Shown here piece by piece: positions 52,268-62,093 of a stretch of DNA of 64,000 bases. Made by a program: the position numbers and the translations under genes. The stretch comes from Mycobacterium dioxanotrophicus (GTDB lineage Bacteria; Actinomycetota; Actinomycetes; Mycobacteriales; Mycobacteriaceae): assembly GCF_002157835.1 (NCBI RefSeq), contig NZ_CP020809.1, positions 310,001-374,000 on the forward strand. The letters are read 5' to 3'. The notes beneath the pieces are model-generated. The model was not told the origin of the DNA and searched no databases. It saw nothing but the letters and a program-made list of their open reading frames with translations. The stretch's first letter is position 1. Each line of letters begins with the position of its first letter.

Positions 52268-52933
52268 ACCGATCACGACAAGGCCGCCGCGCGGCGTGAG
52301 ATTGCTGACGCTCTGCTCAACGCACTCAACCGCCGACACGAACTGCTTGATGTGATCGTGGAGGCCGACGACCGCAAGACCGCGGTCGACGCTGTTGCGA
52401 CATTGCTCAACACATCGCATACCGCCGCCGATGCCGTCGTCGGGTTGTCCTTCGACCGGATCACCAAGGAATCGCGGCGACAGATCGCCGCGGAACTCGA
52501 TGATCTGAACAGTCAGCTGACGTTCACCGCACAGGAACGTCCGGCGAGCTCCGGCGAGACCCTTGTGCTCAGGTCCTTCTCTGCAGCTACCGACCGGGAC
52601 ATCTTCGAGGCGCGCACTGCCGACGTCGGGGCTTCCGGAGACGGGTCCGGCGCGCCTGCCGCCGATATCGACGACGAGATCCGGTCGGCGCTGGCCCGGG
52701 TGGATGCCGACGAAGCCGCATGGTTCGTGGCGATCGAAGGCGCGGAGAAGGTCGGAATGGTCTTCGGCGAACTCAGCGGGGGCGAGGTGAACGTCCGGAT
52801 TTGGATTCACCCCGATTTCCGTAAGCGCGGGTATGGCACTGCGGCGCTGCGCAAATCGCGCTCGGAGATGGCGTCGTACTTCCCGGCCGTTCCCATGGTG
52901 GTCCGGGCCCCGGGGGCTGTCCCGCCAGCCTGA
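52265..52933 (+). CDS. GyrA-fragment/GNAT acetyltransferase fusion protein
   Basis: 222 residues. Residues ~10-85 resemble the coiled-coil/C-gate segment of DNA gyrase A: ALLNALNRRHELLDVIVEADDRKTAVDAVATLL, then AVVGLSFDRITKESRRQIAAELDDLNSQL, close to GyrA AILDMQLRRLAALERQRI. A linker is followed by a GNAT domain: ETLVLRSFSAATDRDIFEART, VAIEGAEKVGMVFGELSGGEVNVRIWIHPDFRKRGYGTAALR with the acetyl-CoA pyrophosphate loop RKRGYG. Probably an N-acetyltransferase that docks on gyrase or DNA. The start is supported by TAGGCT 7 nt upstream. Confidence 0.72.
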   Translation: MTDHDKAAARREIADALLNALNRRHELLDVIVEADDRKTAVDAVATLLNTSHTAADAVVGLSFDRITKESRRQIAAELDDLNSQLTFTAQERPASSGETLVLRSFSAATDRDIFEARTADVGASGDGSGAPAADIDDEIRSALARVDADEAAWFVAIEGAEKVGMVFGELSGGEVNVRIWIHPDFRKRGYGTAALRKSRSEMASYFPAVPMVVRAPGAVPPA

Positions 52934-53039
52934 AAAGTTTTTCTCAGTCCACGCTCCTGACCTGTGCTTTCGCCGCAACGCGGGTGTCTGTGCTCACAGA
53001 TTCCTTGGCAGCGAGCTCACAGGGGAGGACTATGGAGTC

Positions 53040-53345
53040 ATGCTAACCATACGAAAACTCGCGGGAACGGTATTCGTAGCGGGAGCCGCAGCGGCCATTG
53101 CCGCCGCACCGACGGCCATGCTCCTCGCTGATGCGCCGGCCTCATTGACCGACCCGAGCGGAACGAATCAAGTAGTGCTTGCCGACCCGGTCGGTGGGGG
53201 TGACGCCGGTGGCGGGGGCGGTTGCGACAGCGGCCCCGGCTGGCAGGGCTGCGGTGGCTGGAACCCTGGTCAGGGCGGCTGGGGCCATGGCTGCCTCAAC
53301 GGCATCTGCGGAGGCTGGGACGGCCAACGCGGGTGGGGTAACTAG
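53040..53345 (+). CDS. secreted glycine/tryptophan-rich protein
   Basis: 101 residues from ATG 53040 (GGGGAGG upstream). Signal peptide AGTVFVAGAAAAIAAAPTAMLLADA, then a short acidic part and a Gly-rich tail with four cysteines and six tryptophans: GGGGGCDSGPGWQGCGGWNPGQ and GHGCLNGICGGWDGQRGWGN. The spacing suggests two disulphides holding loops of W/G. No known family; several mycobacteria carry similar exported Gly-rich proteins. Exported structural or antimicrobial-type role would be speculation. Confidence 0.75.
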   Translation: MLTIRKLAGTVFVAGAAAAIAAAPTAMLLADAPASLTDPSGTNQVVLADPVGGGDAGGGGGCDSGPGWQGCGGWNPGQGGWGHGCLNGICGGWDGQRGWGN

Positions 53346-53362
53346 ACCCCACCCGGCGATGT

Positions 53363-53387
53363 GCTGACCGGCTCGGCTCCGGTCAGC
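53363..53387. terminator. hairpin between convergent genes
   Basis: GCTGACCGG-CTCGGCT-CCGGTCAGC: 9-bp stem, 7-nt loop, in the 38-bp gap between the secreted-protein gene and the crotonase gene. It overlaps the latter's stop codon. Confidence 0.6.
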
Positions 53388-54042
53388 TGTCGGCTTTCAG
53401 TGCCTGCGCGGCGGGGCCGAACATGACGTCCTTGATGGCACCGAGGGTGCCGGGGTCCTTACCGTGCAACGGGCGCAACAGATCGGTGGCCGCCACGGTG
53501 ACCCCGCCTTCCGGTGCGGTGGCGTCCACCAGTCCGTGTGTCCGCGCATCCTGGCCACCGAAGCGGCGACCCGTTGTCATCGACGCGACGGCGGCCTGTG
53601 GCGTCAGCTTTGCTTGGATCAACGCCGCCATCCCGGGCGTGAACGGGATCCGGATGTCGACTTCCGGGAAGCAGAAGAAGCCGCGGTCGGCGCGCATGAC
53701 GCGGAAGTCGTGTGCGATGGCCAGCATCGCTCCGGCCCCGAAGGCGTGACCGACCACCGCTGCTGCAGTCGGCAGCGGGAACGTCAGCATCCGGGCCAAC
53801 AGGCCCTGGACGCGCCCGACATACCACGCGCCCTGATCACTATGTGCGCCAAGCCAATCCAGATCGAGGCCGTTGGAGTAGAACTTGCTGTCGGCCGTCG
53901 TCACGAGGCCGTGCGCTCCCTTGGCGAGCACATGGTCGAGCTGAGCGTCGACCTCGTCGAGGAATTCCGGGGAGAACCGGTTCTCGTCATCCCCGAGATC
54001 GAGAACCGCGATCTCGCCGTCGAAGTCCAGAGTGGTTGTCAT
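53383..54042 (-). CDS. enoyl-CoA hydratase/isomerase family protein
   Basis: 219 residues, a compact crotonase fold shorter than the usual 260. HGLVTTADSKFYSNGLDLDWLG (oxyanion hole), VVGHAFGAGAMLAIAHDFRVMRADRGFFCFPEVDIRIPFTPG. The classical Glu-Glu pair of hydratases is not clearly present: the second position lies in FPEVDIRIPF, which suits an isomerase or delta-enoyl-type role. Coupled by ATGA to the upstream TetR gene, which likely controls it. Confidence 0.86.
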   Translation of the reverse strand: MTTTLDFDGEIAVLDLGDDENRFSPEFLDEVDAQLDHVLAKGAHGLVTTADSKFYSNGLDLDWLGAHSDQGAWYVGRVQGLLARMLTFPLPTAAAVVGHAFGAGAMLAIAHDFRVMRADRGFFCFPEVDIRIPFTPGMAALIQAKLTPQAAVASMTTGRRFGGQDARTHGLVDATAPEGGVTVAATDLLRPLHGKDPGTLGAIKDVMFGPAAQALKADS

Positions 54043-54674
54043 GGTGCACCTTTCGTTGCGGTGGGGCTATTGCGTCGGACGAGTGGGCTGGGGCCGATTT
54101 CGAGCACGGCCTGCACGGCGGCACGCAGGTGACGCAGTGCTGTGGGATCGCCGAGTCGGTCGCGGTGCAACAGCACAGCGGTGGGTAGATCGACGATGCA
54201 GGTGGTGACGGTGTCCACGGCGGCGCGGTCGCGTCGGCCCCACGCGGCTTCGGCCAGCTCGATCATCAGTGTCAGCAAGTGTTTTTGAAGCGAGTCGAGC
54301 TCTTCGGCAAGCTCGTCGGGTAACCCGACGGCGGCGATCTCGTGCGGCGGGAACAGCAGCACGAGCCGGGCCGACGCCGGGTGGTCCTCGGCGAATACGG
54401 CGGGTGTCTGGGCGGCGGCGACGATGGCGTCGGTACCGCTGGACGCCGCGTCCACCAATTCACGTTGCAGATCCAGGAACCTGCGACCCGCCCGCACCCA
54501 CGCGCGTGCCAGCAGGCCGCCGCGGGATCCGAACTGGTGGTAGAGCGCGCCATTGGAGACGCCGACGGCCGAGCTCACCGCACGGATGGTCACCGAGGAG
54601 AGGCCCGAAGTCACCGCCAACGATTCGACGGCATCGAGCACCGTATCCGGATCGTGGACACGTGGGCGCGGCAT
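54039..54674 (-). CDS. TetR-family regulator coupled to the crotonase gene
   Basis: 211 residues from ATG 54674. HTH: VTSGLSSVTIRAVSSAVGVSNGALYHQFGSRGGLLARAW (~18-56), helical C-terminal domain. A clean dyad ACAGAGCA-GT-TGCTCTGT ends 13 bp upstream of its ATG (54687-54704). Overlap with the crotonase gene indicates a self-regulated two-gene operon. The IrtA promoter lies on the other side. Confidence 0.9.
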   Translation of the reverse strand: MPRPRVHDPDTVLDAVESLAVTSGLSSVTIRAVSSAVGVSNGALYHQFGSRGGLLARAWVRAGRRFLDLQRELVDAASSGTDAIVAAAQTPAVFAEDHPASARLVLLFPPHEIAAVGLPDELAEELDSLQKHLLTLMIELAEAAWGRRDRAAVDTVTTCIVDLPTAVLLHRDRLGDPTALRHLRAAVQAVLEIGPSPLVRRNSPTATKGAP

Positions 54675-54686
54675 GACGCCACAGTA

Positions 54687-54704
54687 ACAGAGCAGTTGCT
54701 CTGT
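54687..54704. promoter_or_regulatory. TetR operator dyad
   Basis: ACAGAGCA-GT-TGCTCTGT: perfect 8-bp arms around GT, partly extended to TnACAGAGCA. It is just upstream of the TetR-crotonase pair. Confidence 0.7.
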
Positions 54705-54731
54705 AACCACAGAGGTGTCGGCACCGTCATG

Positions 54732-54760
54732 TTGACAGTAGGTAAGGCTACCCATACTTT
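54732..54760 (+). promoter_or_regulatory. IdeR box in the irtAB promoter
   Basis: GTAGGTAAGGCTACCCATA (54738-54756) matches the IdeR consensus TTAGGTTAGGCTAACCTAA at 14 of 19 positions. TTGACA (54732-54737) just upstream is a -35 hexamer, with TACTTT (54755-54760) as a possible -10. IdeR-Fe2+ would sit between them and repress in iron-rich cells. Confidence 0.8.
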
Positions 54761-54801
54761 GTGGGATATCGTGGTCAGGACCAACCGGGAGGGGACCGTC
54801 G

Positions 54802-57366
54802 ATGGCACGCGGATTCCAGGGCGCGATCATGCGGAGCTTCGGCGCCCGCGATCACCAGGCCACCGTCGTCGGAACCGAATGGCGAACACCGAATCTCCTG
54901 CGTGTCCACATGGTTTCGCCCACACTGTTCGAGGATGCGGTCGCCGAGCCGACGTCCTGGTTGCGCTTCTGGTTCCCGGATCCGGAGGGGTCCAAGACCG
55001 AATTCCAGCGCGGCTACACGATCGTCGACGCCGATGTCAGCACCGGGCACTTCGCCATCGACGTCGTCCTGCACGAGCCCTCCGGCCCGGCGTCGCAATG
55101 GGCCAGGGGTGCGATACCGGGCGCGACCGTGCCGGTGACGACGCTGGGCTCGGCGGGCTTCAGTGTGCCCGAGGAGCCCCCGGCCGGCTACCTGCTGATC
55201 GGCGACGCCGCAGCGACGCCCGCGATCAACGGCATCATCGAAGCCGTCCCGCACGATATCCCGATCGAGGTCTACCTCGAGCAGCACGACGAGTCCGACC
55301 TGCTGATCCCGATCGCAGAACATCCCAGGATGGCCGTGCGGTGGATCACCCGCACCGACTCGACTTCACTCGCGGCAGCGTTGGAGGCCAGGGACTGGTC
55401 GGACTGGTACTGCTGGGTGACTCCCGAGGCCGGGTCGCTCAAGCATCTACGGGTCCGGTTGCGCGACGAATTCGGCTTTCCCAAGACGGAGATCCATGCG
55501 CAGGCGTACTGGACCGAGGGTCGGGCCATGGGGACCAAGCGCGGCGACGCGCCGGCAGTCGACGCCAAAGACGTTGCTGCACAAACCGACAGCCAACCGG
55601 AACCGAAACCGAGCGCGCCCCGGGGGAACTGGCGGGCGCAGGCCGCGGGCCGCCTGCTGGGCCCACTGCGCACTCCGCTGATCGTCTCCGGCGTGCTGCA
55701 GGCCATGATCACGCTGGTTCAGTTGGCGCCCTACCTGCTGCTCGTCGAACTGGCTCGGCTCCTGCTGACCGGAGCCGACCGGGATCGCCTGTGGACCTTG
55801 GGGCTCACGGCCGTCGGACTGCTCGGCACGGGCACCTTCCTCGCTGCGGTGCTCACGTTGTGGCTGCACTGGATCGACGCGAACTTCGCTCGTGACCTGC
55901 GTACCCGGTTGCTGGCCAAGATGTCCCGGTTGCCACTGGGCTGGTTCACCGCCCGCGGATCGGGCTCGATCAAACAACTGGTGCAAGACGACACGCTCTC
56001 GCTGCACTACCTGGTCACGCATGCCATCCCCGACGCCGTCGCCGCGGTGATCGCACCACTGGCGGTGTTGATCTATCTGTTCAGCGTGGACTGGCGGCTG
56101 GCCGCGGTGCTGTTCGTGCCGGTGCTGGTCTATCTCGTGTTGATGTCGGTGATGACGATCCAATCCGGGCCCCGCATCGCGCAGGCGCAGCGCTGGGCCG
56201 AACGGATGAACGCCGAGGCCGGTGCCTACCTCGAAGGCCAGCCGGTGGTGCGGGTGTTCGGTGGTGCGGCAGCCTCGAGCTTCCGGCGCCGGCTCGACGA
56301 GTACATCGGATTCCTGGTCGCCTGGCAACGGCCGTTCACCGGCAAGAAGTCGCTGATGGACCTGGTCACCAGGCCGGCCACGTTCCTGTGGTTGATCGTG
56401 GCCGTCGGCACCCCGATGATCGTCAACGGCTGGCTGGACCCGGTGGATCTACTGCCGTTCCTGTTGCTGGGCACCACATTCGGTGTGCGGCTGCTGGGCA
56501 TCGGCTATGGCCTGGGCGGGATCCGCGGCGGCATGACCGCCGCCCGGCGCATCCAGAACGCACTGGACGAGCCGGATCTGGCGATCGCGGATCCGGTGGC
56601 ACCTCAGAATGATTCGGGTGTGGTGGAGTTCGACCACGTGACGTTCGCGTACCGCACGGGTATTCCGGTGATCGAAGACGTCTCGCTGACGCTGCGGCCC
56701 GGAACCGTCACGGCGCTGGTCGGGCCGTCCGGCTCAGGCAAGTCGACTCTGGCCGCGCTGTTGGCGCGTTTCCATGACGTGGGCGAAGGGTCGATCCGGT
56801 TGAGCGGCAGGGATATTCGCACGCTGAGCGCTGACGACCTGTACCGCCGTGTCGGCTTCGTGCTGCAGGACCCGCAACTGGTTGCGGGTACCGTCGCGGA
56901 GAACATTGCGCTCGCCGATCCGGAAGCGGGCATCGAGCGGGTGCAGGACGCGGCACGCGACGCGCAGATCCACGACCGCGTGCTGCGCCTGCCCGAGGGC
57001 TACGACACGGCGCTGAGCGCGGCGCCGGCCCTTTCCGGTGGGGAACGGCAACGGCTGACCATCGCGCGGGCGATCCTGGCCGACACCGAGATACTGATCC
57101 TCGACGAGGCCACCGCGTTCGCCGACCCGGAGTCGGAATACCTTGTGCAGCAGGCACTCAACAGATTGACCCGCGACCGGACGGTGCTCGTCATCGCGCA
57201 CCGGCTGCACACCATCACCCATGCCGATCAAATCGTCGTGCTCGATGCAGGCCGAATCGTCGAAACCGGTACGCACGACGAGCTGCTCGCCGCAGGCGGC
57301 CGCTATCACCAACTATGGGAGACCGGACACCGCGACACCGTGACCGCCGGGGAGGGCGCCCGATGA
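54802..57366 (+). CDS. irtA: IrtA: siderophore ABC importer with N-terminal ferri-siderophore reductase domain
   Basis: 854 residues. N-terminal ~270 residues are a SIP-type FAD domain facing the cytosol ([81 protein letters not shown]). Then an exporter-fold ABC domain with six TM helices and a nucleotide-binding domain: Walker [10 protein letters not shown], signature [13 protein letters not shown], Walker [13 protein letters not shown]. It forms a heterodimer with IrtB, imports carboxymycobactin/mycobactin-iron and reduces Fe(III) inside. Stop overlaps the irtB ATG by ATGA. The IdeR box upstream fits iron control. Confidence 0.96.
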   Translation: MARGFQGAIMRSFGARDHQATVVGTEWRTPNLLRVHMVSPTLFEDAVAEPTSWLRFWFPDPEGSKTEFQRGYTIVDADVSTGHFAIDVVLHEPSGPASQWARGAIPGATVPVTTLGSAGFSVPEEPPAGYLLIGDAAATPAINGIIEAVPHDIPIEVYLEQHDESDLLIPIAEHPRMAVRWITRTDSTSLAAALEARDWSDWYCWVTPEAGSLKHLRVRLRDEFGFPKTEIHAQAYWTEGRAMGTKRGDAPAVDAKDVAAQTDSQPEPKPSAPRGNWRAQAAGRLLGPLRTPLIVSGVLQAMITLVQLAPYLLLVELARLLLTGADRDRLWTLGLTAVGLLGTGTFLAAVLTLWLHWIDANFARDLRTRLLAKMSRLPLGWFTARGSGSIKQLVQDDTLSLHYLVTHAIPDAVAAVIAPLAVLIYLFSVDWRLAAVLFVPVLVYLVLMSVMTIQSGPRIAQAQRWAERMNAEAGAYLEGQPVVRVFGGAAASSFRRRLDEYIGFLVAWQRPFTGKKSLMDLVTRPATFLWLIVAVGTPMIVNGWLDPVDLLPFLLLGTTFGVRLLGIGYGLGGIRGGMTAARRIQNALDEPDLAIADPVAPQNDSGVVEFDHVTFAYRTGIPVIEDVSLTLRPGTVTALVGPSGSGKSTLAALLARFHDVGEGSIRLSGRDIRTLSADDLYRRVGFVLQDPQLVAGTVAENIALADPEAGIERVQDAARDAQIHDRVLRLPEGYDTALSAAPALSGGERQRLTIARAILADTEILILDEATAFADPESEYLVQQALNRLTRDRTVLVIAHRLHTITHADQIVVLDAGRIVETGTHDELLAAGGRYHQLWETGHRDTVTAGEGAR

Positions 57367-59090
57367 TCCGCACGCTGATCGCCCTGATCCCCGCCGACCA
57401 GCGCGGCAAGCTCGGCGTCTACGCCGCGCTGACATTGATATCGGTGGTGGTCCGGGCCTCGGGCACAGTGCTGCTCGTGCCACTGGTCGCGGCGCTCTTC
57501 AGCGACAACCCAGGCGGCGCCGTACCGTGGCTGGGCTGGCTGACCGCCGCGACGCTCGTGGGTTGGGTGACCGATACCGTCACATCTCGGCTCGGATTCG
57601 ACCTCGGCTTCGCGGTGCTGGACCACACTCAGCACGATGTCGCCAACCGGCTGCCGAACATCAGGCTCGACTGGCTGTCCGGCGACAACACCGCCAACAC
57701 CCGCCAAGCAATCGCGGCGACCGGGCCCGAGTTGGTCGGCCTCGTGGTCAATCTGCTCACGCCGCTCATCGGGGCGGTCCTGCTGCCTGCGGCCATCGCG
57801 CTCGCACTGATCGCGGTCTCACCGCCGCTGGGGCTCGCCGCGCTGGCCGGCGTGGTCGTCCTGCTGGGAGCACTGTGGGCGTCGGGCCGGTGCAGCCGCA
57901 AGGCCGACGCGGTCGCCGACGAAACCAACCGCGCATTCACCGAGCGGATCATCGAATTCGCCCGCACCCAACAGGCTTTGCGGGCCGCGCGACGGACGGA
58001 ACCCGCCCGCAGCCTGGTCGGTGATGCGCTGGCCGCTCAGCACGGCGCGAGTGTGCGGCTACTGGGCATGCAGATCCCCGGGCAGCTGCTGTTCAGCCTG
58101 GCCAGCCAGGTGGCGGTGATCGCGTTGGCGGGCATGGCCACGGTGCTCACCATGCGCGGGGCGTTGAGTGTGCCCGAGGCGATCGCACTGATCGTCGTCA
58201 TCGCCCGCTATCTGGAGCCTTTCACGGCGCTGAGCGAGCTGGCGCCGGCCATCGAGTCGACCCGCGCCACCCTGCAGCGGATCGGCAGGGTGCTGTCCGC
58301 GCCAACGCTCACCACCGGAACCATTGTGGTGCAACCGAACTCCGTGCCCCGCGTCGAGTTCGACGAGGTGAGCTTCGGCTATGGCGATAACCCGGTGCTC
58401 GACAAGGTCAGCTTCGTGCTCGAACCAGGCGGCACGACGGCCATCGTCGGCCCGTCCGGATCGGGCAAGAGCACCATCCTGTCCCTGATCGCAGGCCTTC
58501 ACCAGCCAACGGCCGGCCGCGTGCTGATCGACGGCGTCGACGCGTCCACACTGGACGCCGAAACCCGGCGGGCCGCAACGAGTGTGGTATTCCAGCACCC
58601 GTATCTGTTCGACGGGTCCATTCGCGACAACGTTGCGGTGGGTGACCCCGCCGCCGACGCAGACCGGCTCGCCGCGGCCATGCGACTGGCCCGGGTCGAC
58701 GAGCTGACCGGGCGGATGGCCGACGGCGACGCCACCACGGTCGGTGAGGCGGGCACGGCGTTGTCCGGCGGCGAACGCCAACGGGTCAGCATTGCCCGGG
58801 CTCTCGTCAAACCTGCCCCGATCCTGCTGGTGGATGAGGCGACCAGCGCACTGGATACCGAGAACGAAGCCGCCGTCGTGGACGCACTGACGGTTGACCT
58901 GCAGCCACGCACCCGCGTGATCGTGGCGCATCGGCTGGCCAGCATCCGGCACGCCGACAGGGTGCTGTTCCTCGACGGCGGCCGCATCGTCGAGGACGGC
59001 AGCGTCGACGAACTGCTCAGCGCGGGTGGCCGGTTCGCCGAGTTCTGGCGCCAGCAGCATGCCGCGGCCGAATGGGAGATCGTGCACTGA
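57363..59090 (+). CDS. irtB: IrtB: siderophore ABC importer partner subunit
   Basis: 575 residues from ATG 57363, overlapping the irtA stop. Six TM helices (residues ~10-300; [38 protein letters not shown]), then the nucleotide-binding domain: Walker [11 protein letters not shown]-loop [14 protein letters not shown], signature [13 protein letters not shown], Walker [14 protein letters not shown]-loop IVAHRL. Lacks the reductase domain. Function as for IrtA. Followed by a hairpin and a convergent amidohydrolase gene. Confidence 0.95.
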   Translation: MIRTLIALIPADQRGKLGVYAALTLISVVVRASGTVLLVPLVAALFSDNPGGAVPWLGWLTAATLVGWVTDTVTSRLGFDLGFAVLDHTQHDVANRLPNIRLDWLSGDNTANTRQAIAATGPELVGLVVNLLTPLIGAVLLPAAIALALIAVSPPLGLAALAGVVVLLGALWASGRCSRKADAVADETNRAFTERIIEFARTQQALRAARRTEPARSLVGDALAAQHGASVRLLGMQIPGQLLFSLASQVAVIALAGMATVLTMRGALSVPEAIALIVVIARYLEPFTALSELAPAIESTRATLQRIGRVLSAPTLTTGTIVVQPNSVPRVEFDEVSFGYGDNPVLDKVSFVLEPGGTTAIVGPSGSGKSTILSLIAGLHQPTAGRVLIDGVDASTLDAETRRAATSVVFQHPYLFDGSIRDNVAVGDPAADADRLAAAMRLARVDELTGRMADGDATTVGEAGTALSGGERQRVSIARALVKPAPILLVDEATSALDTENEAAVVDALTVDLQPRTRVIVAHRLASIRHADRVLFLDGGRIVEDGSVDELLSAGGRFAEFWRQQHAAAEWEIVH

Positions 59091-59106
59091 GCTCGGCCGT
59101 ACCGGC

Positions 59107-59161
59107 GAACAGACACTGGGGCACCCGACACGCCGTGTTTGAGGTACCGCAGTGTCTGCTC
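59107..59161. terminator. inverted repeat after irtB (31-nt loop)
   Basis: GAaCAGACACTG (59107-59118) pairs with CAGTGTCTGcTC (59150-59161): 9 bp perfect plus two outer pairs with one mismatch, 31-nt spacer. It sits between convergent irtB and amidohydrolase genes; likely a two-way terminator. Built like the element at 39091-39139. Confidence 0.55.
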
Positions 59162-59175
59162 GCGTGGGGAGGTGA

Positions 59176-60438
59176 TCAGGCCCTGGCGAGTTGCTTCTGC
59201 TCGTAGAGCCGCGCCCACTCGGCCCGTGGTCGGATGGACACGTCGACGTCAGCGCCCTTGGCGCGCAACGCTTTCACCGTGGCTTGGTCTTTCGGCGTGC
59301 GGGCGAACGGGTCCCAGCCGAAGAACCGGCAGGAGTTCTCCCAGGTGATCTTGTTGATGTCGGAATCGCTTGCGCCCGCGGCATTGAGCTCAGCCAGCAC
59401 GTGCTCGGGTGCGTCGGGCCAGAAGCAGTCCGAGTGCGGGTAGTCGCACTCCCACGCGATGATGTCGATGCCGATCTCGTGGCGCAGTTTCAGCGAGGTC
59501 TTGTCGGTCACGTAGCAGGCCAGGGAGTGCTCGCGGAACACGTCGGACGGCAGCTTGTCGCCGAAGTCGCGGCGCAGCCACTTCTGGTTGGTGTAGTGCC
59601 GGTCGCTGCGGTCCAGATAGAAGGGAATCCAACCGATTCCGCCTTCGGAGAACGCAAACTTGAGGTCAGGGTAGTTGCGCATCGCGGGCCCCCACAGCAG
59701 GTCCTGCGCGCACATCGCCGAGACCTGGGTGGCGAGGATGATCAGGTTGTCGATCGGCGCGTTGGGAGCCATGCTGATGGCCCCGAACCCGGTGCCGATG
59801 TGCAGGCACATCACGACGTTCTCCTCGGAGAGCGTGCGGAACACCGGACCCCAGTATTCGTCGTCGTGGTAGCTCGGAAGTCCTTCCAGGTGGGGGAGTT
59901 CCGGCATGGTGACGGCACGGCACCCCTTGGCGGCGACGCGCCTGATCTCGGCGCACATGGCCTCGGGGTTCCACGTCGGCAGGATCGCGATCGGGATGAA
60001 GCGGTCCGGGTACGAGCCGGCCCACTCGTCGATGTGCCAATCGTTGTAGGCCGACACCATCACCAGCGTCGCCTCTTCGCGGTGCATGTTGAGGTGCCGT
60101 GCGGAGAACCCGGTGAAAGTCGGAAAGCACATCGAGGCGAGGATCCCGTTGCGGTTCATGTCGCGGACACGCTCGTGCACGTCGTACACACCCGGGCGCA
60201 TCTCGGCGAAGCCGGCCGGATCACGGCCCCATTCCTCGGCGGGCCAGGACACCACCGCGTTGAGCCCGCTGACGCCCTGCGGACGGCCCTGATACATCCA
60301 TTGATCGACGCCCTTGTCGTCGGTCACCACGATGGGCGCCTCGTCTTTGTACTTGGCGGGCACGTGGCGCAGGAACATGTCGGGCGGTTCGACGACGTGG
60401 TCGTCGATGCTCACCAGGATCAGGTCGTCGGTTTTCAT
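59176..60438 (-). CDS. amidohydrolase 2-family protein (metal-dependent TIM barrel)
   Basis: 420 residues from ATG 60438. N-terminal ILVSIDDHVVEPPDMF carries the DxH metal-binding pair. Further motifs: GILASMCFPTFTGFSARH, CLHIGTGFG, AFSEGGIGWIPFYLDR, and AWECDYPHSDCFWPDA with the late acidic/His cluster. This is the actinobacterial amidohydrolase_2 clade that includes aromatic decarboxylases and steroid/terpenoid hydrolases. Divergent from an AraC gene, 24 bp between starts, which suggests that regulator controls it. Confidence 0.9.
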   Translation of the reverse strand: MKTDDLILVSIDDHVVEPPDMFLRHVPAKYKDEAPIVVTDDKGVDQWMYQGRPQGVSGLNAVVSWPAEEWGRDPAGFAEMRPGVYDVHERVRDMNRNGILASMCFPTFTGFSARHLNMHREEATLVMVSAYNDWHIDEWAGSYPDRFIPIAILPTWNPEAMCAEIRRVAAKGCRAVTMPELPHLEGLPSYHDDEYWGPVFRTLSEENVVMCLHIGTGFGAISMAPNAPIDNLIILATQVSAMCAQDLLWGPAMRNYPDLKFAFSEGGIGWIPFYLDRSDRHYTNQKWLRRDFGDKLPSDVFREHSLACYVTDKTSLKLRHEIGIDIIAWECDYPHSDCFWPDAPEHVLAELNAAGASDSDINKITWENSCRFFGWDPFARTPKDQATVKALRAKGADVDVSIRPRAEWARLYEQKQLARA

Positions 60439-60462
60439 ATCCAAGTAGTACCGTCGGACAAC

Positions 60463-61299
60463 GTGACCGTCTCTGCAGCTTCGGACAGAGATTTAGCCGA
60501 ATCGGCCAAGATCTCCAGGCCGGTCATCGAGCTGCGCCGTGGCGGCCGGGCGTTGGCCGGAAGCTACCTCTACCAGGGCGAAGGGCTGATCACCGGCTGG
60601 CACTCCCACGAGGTCCACCAGATCGAATATGCGCTGCACGGCGTGGTGGAAGTGGAGACCGACGCCGCCCACTATCTGCTACCGCCCCAGCAGGCCGCAT
60701 GGATCCCCGCGGGTCTGGAGCACCAGGCGGTGATGAATCCCGACGTGAAGACCATTGCGGTGATGTTCGATGCGCAGCTCATCGCGGAACCGGGTGATCG
60801 CGCGCGGATCATCGCAGTCTCTCCGCTGATCCGGGAGATGATGATCTACGGGCTGCGCTGGCCGATCGACCGGGCCCACGGTGACGACACCTCCGACACG
60901 TTCTTCGCGACGCTCGCGCATCTGGTCGGCGAGGCGCTCGATCACGAAGCGCCACTGAGCCTGCCGACCTCCGACCATCCGATCGTGGCGGCCGCGCTGG
61001 CCTACACGAAGGAGCATCTGGCCTCGGCGACAGCCGAGGAGGTCAGCCGTGCGGTATCGGTCTCCGAACGCACACTGCGACGGCTGTTCTCCGAAACGCT
61101 CGGAATTTCTTGGCGGACATACCTTTTGCATGCCCGTATGCTGCGGGCGATGGCCCTGTTGGCGGCGCCCGACCAGTCCGTGCAGGCGACCGCGACCGCT
61201 GTCGGATTCGAGAGCCTGAGCTCATTCACCCGGTCTTTCAACCAGTTCTGCGGAGAAACACCGTCGGCCTACCGGGCGCGTGCCCGCGACGAGCACTAG
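60463..61299 (+). CDS. AraC-family transcriptional regulator
   Basis: 278 residues from GTG 60463. N-terminal cupin (LYQGEGLITGWHSHEVHQIEYALHGVVEVETDAAHYLLPPQQAAWIPAGLEHQA) for ligand sensing; C-terminal double HTH with ATAEEVSRAVSVSERTLRRLFSETLGISWRTYLLHARM and AVGFESLSSFTRSFNQFCGETPSAYR. Divergent from the amidohydrolase gene across 24 bp and overlapping the DUF2127 gene by 4 bp (convergent). Confidence 0.92.
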   Translation: MTVSAASDRDLAESAKISRPVIELRRGGRALAGSYLYQGEGLITGWHSHEVHQIEYALHGVVEVETDAAHYLLPPQQAAWIPAGLEHQAVMNPDVKTIAVMFDAQLIAEPGDRARIIAVSPLIREMMIYGLRWPIDRAHGDDTSDTFFATLAHLVGEALDHEAPLSLPTSDHPIVAAALAYTKEHLASATAEEVSRAVSVSERTLRRLFSETLGISWRTYLLHARMLRAMALLAAPDQSVQATATAVGFESLSSFTRSFNQFCGETPSAYRARARDEH

Positions 61300-62057
61300 C
61301 TCGACGCGAGCCCGGCCCGTTCGACGCTGAGGAGGCTTTCTGTGTGATGTTCGGCGCGGTAGGCCGCGCCGCCGCCGTTGATCCCGAAGAGCCGCTTGCT
61401 CCACAGCAGCCAGATCACCGCGGCGACGTTGATGAGGAAGGCCCCCAGCCGCAGCACGGTCACCTTCTCGGTGAGTTCGTAGACCTCCAACGGCAGGAAC
61501 ACGCTGGTGGCGATCACCGCGAAGTACTCACCCCAGCGCTGCGTGAGCCACAGCCCGACCGCTTCGATCAGTTCGATCAGGGCGTAGATCGCCAAGCCGA
61601 CGGCGATCCACATGAGCGTTGTCGCCGACAGCGAGAAGGCGTGATCGATGGTCCGGATGATCCTGGAATCGTCCATGTTCCAACCGATTTGGTCGGCCAG
61701 CGGACGCATGAGGGGCACGTCCTTCTGGAACGCGTCCTGCAGCTGCGACCGCGTCGAGCGGACTTTCAGCACCCCGATCGCCAGTGCCACGAAAACCACT
61801 GCGCGGATCAGGCGTTCGACGGCCAGCACGCGCATGATCGTGCGGTCGCGCAGCATCCGCCCCCGCGGAACTTCGGGAGCGGTGTCGGCGGGCCCGTGCC
61901 CTTTCGGCGGGCCGACGACGAATGTCTCACATCGCAGACACCGCCACGCCTCTCCTACCGGGGTGTCGGCGCGGAGGCGCTCGCGCAGCTCGGGCTCGTC
62001 GGGAGCGAACGTGGCGTGGCCGCGCAGGCCGCAGGACCGCAGCGCGAAGTTCACCAT
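61296..62057 (-). CDS. DUF2127 membrane protein with N-terminal CxxC motif
   Basis: 253 residues. N-terminal 65 residues are soluble with CGLRGHATFAPDEPEL and a CLRC pair (EAWRCLRCETFVVGPP), a likely zinc ribbon. Then four spans: RLIRAVVFVALAIGVLKV, LSATTLMWIAVGLAIYALIELIEAVGLWL, YFAVIATSVFLPLEVYEL, LGAFLINVAAVIWLLW, the DUF2127 pattern. Function unknown. Followed in the same direction only by a convergent AraC gene. Confidence 0.84.
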   Translation of the reverse strand: MVNFALRSCGLRGHATFAPDEPELRERLRADTPVGEAWRCLRCETFVVGPPKGHGPADTAPEVPRGRMLRDRTIMRVLAVERLIRAVVFVALAIGVLKVRSTRSQLQDAFQKDVPLMRPLADQIGWNMDDSRIIRTIDHAFSLSATTLMWIAVGLAIYALIELIEAVGLWLTQRWGEYFAVIATSVFLPLEVYELTEKVTVLRLGAFLINVAAVIWLLWSKRLFGINGGGAAYRAEHHTESLLSVERAGLASS

Positions 62058-62093
62058 TTCAGCACCGTAGCGGAGCCGTCGGCGCTCACCGAG

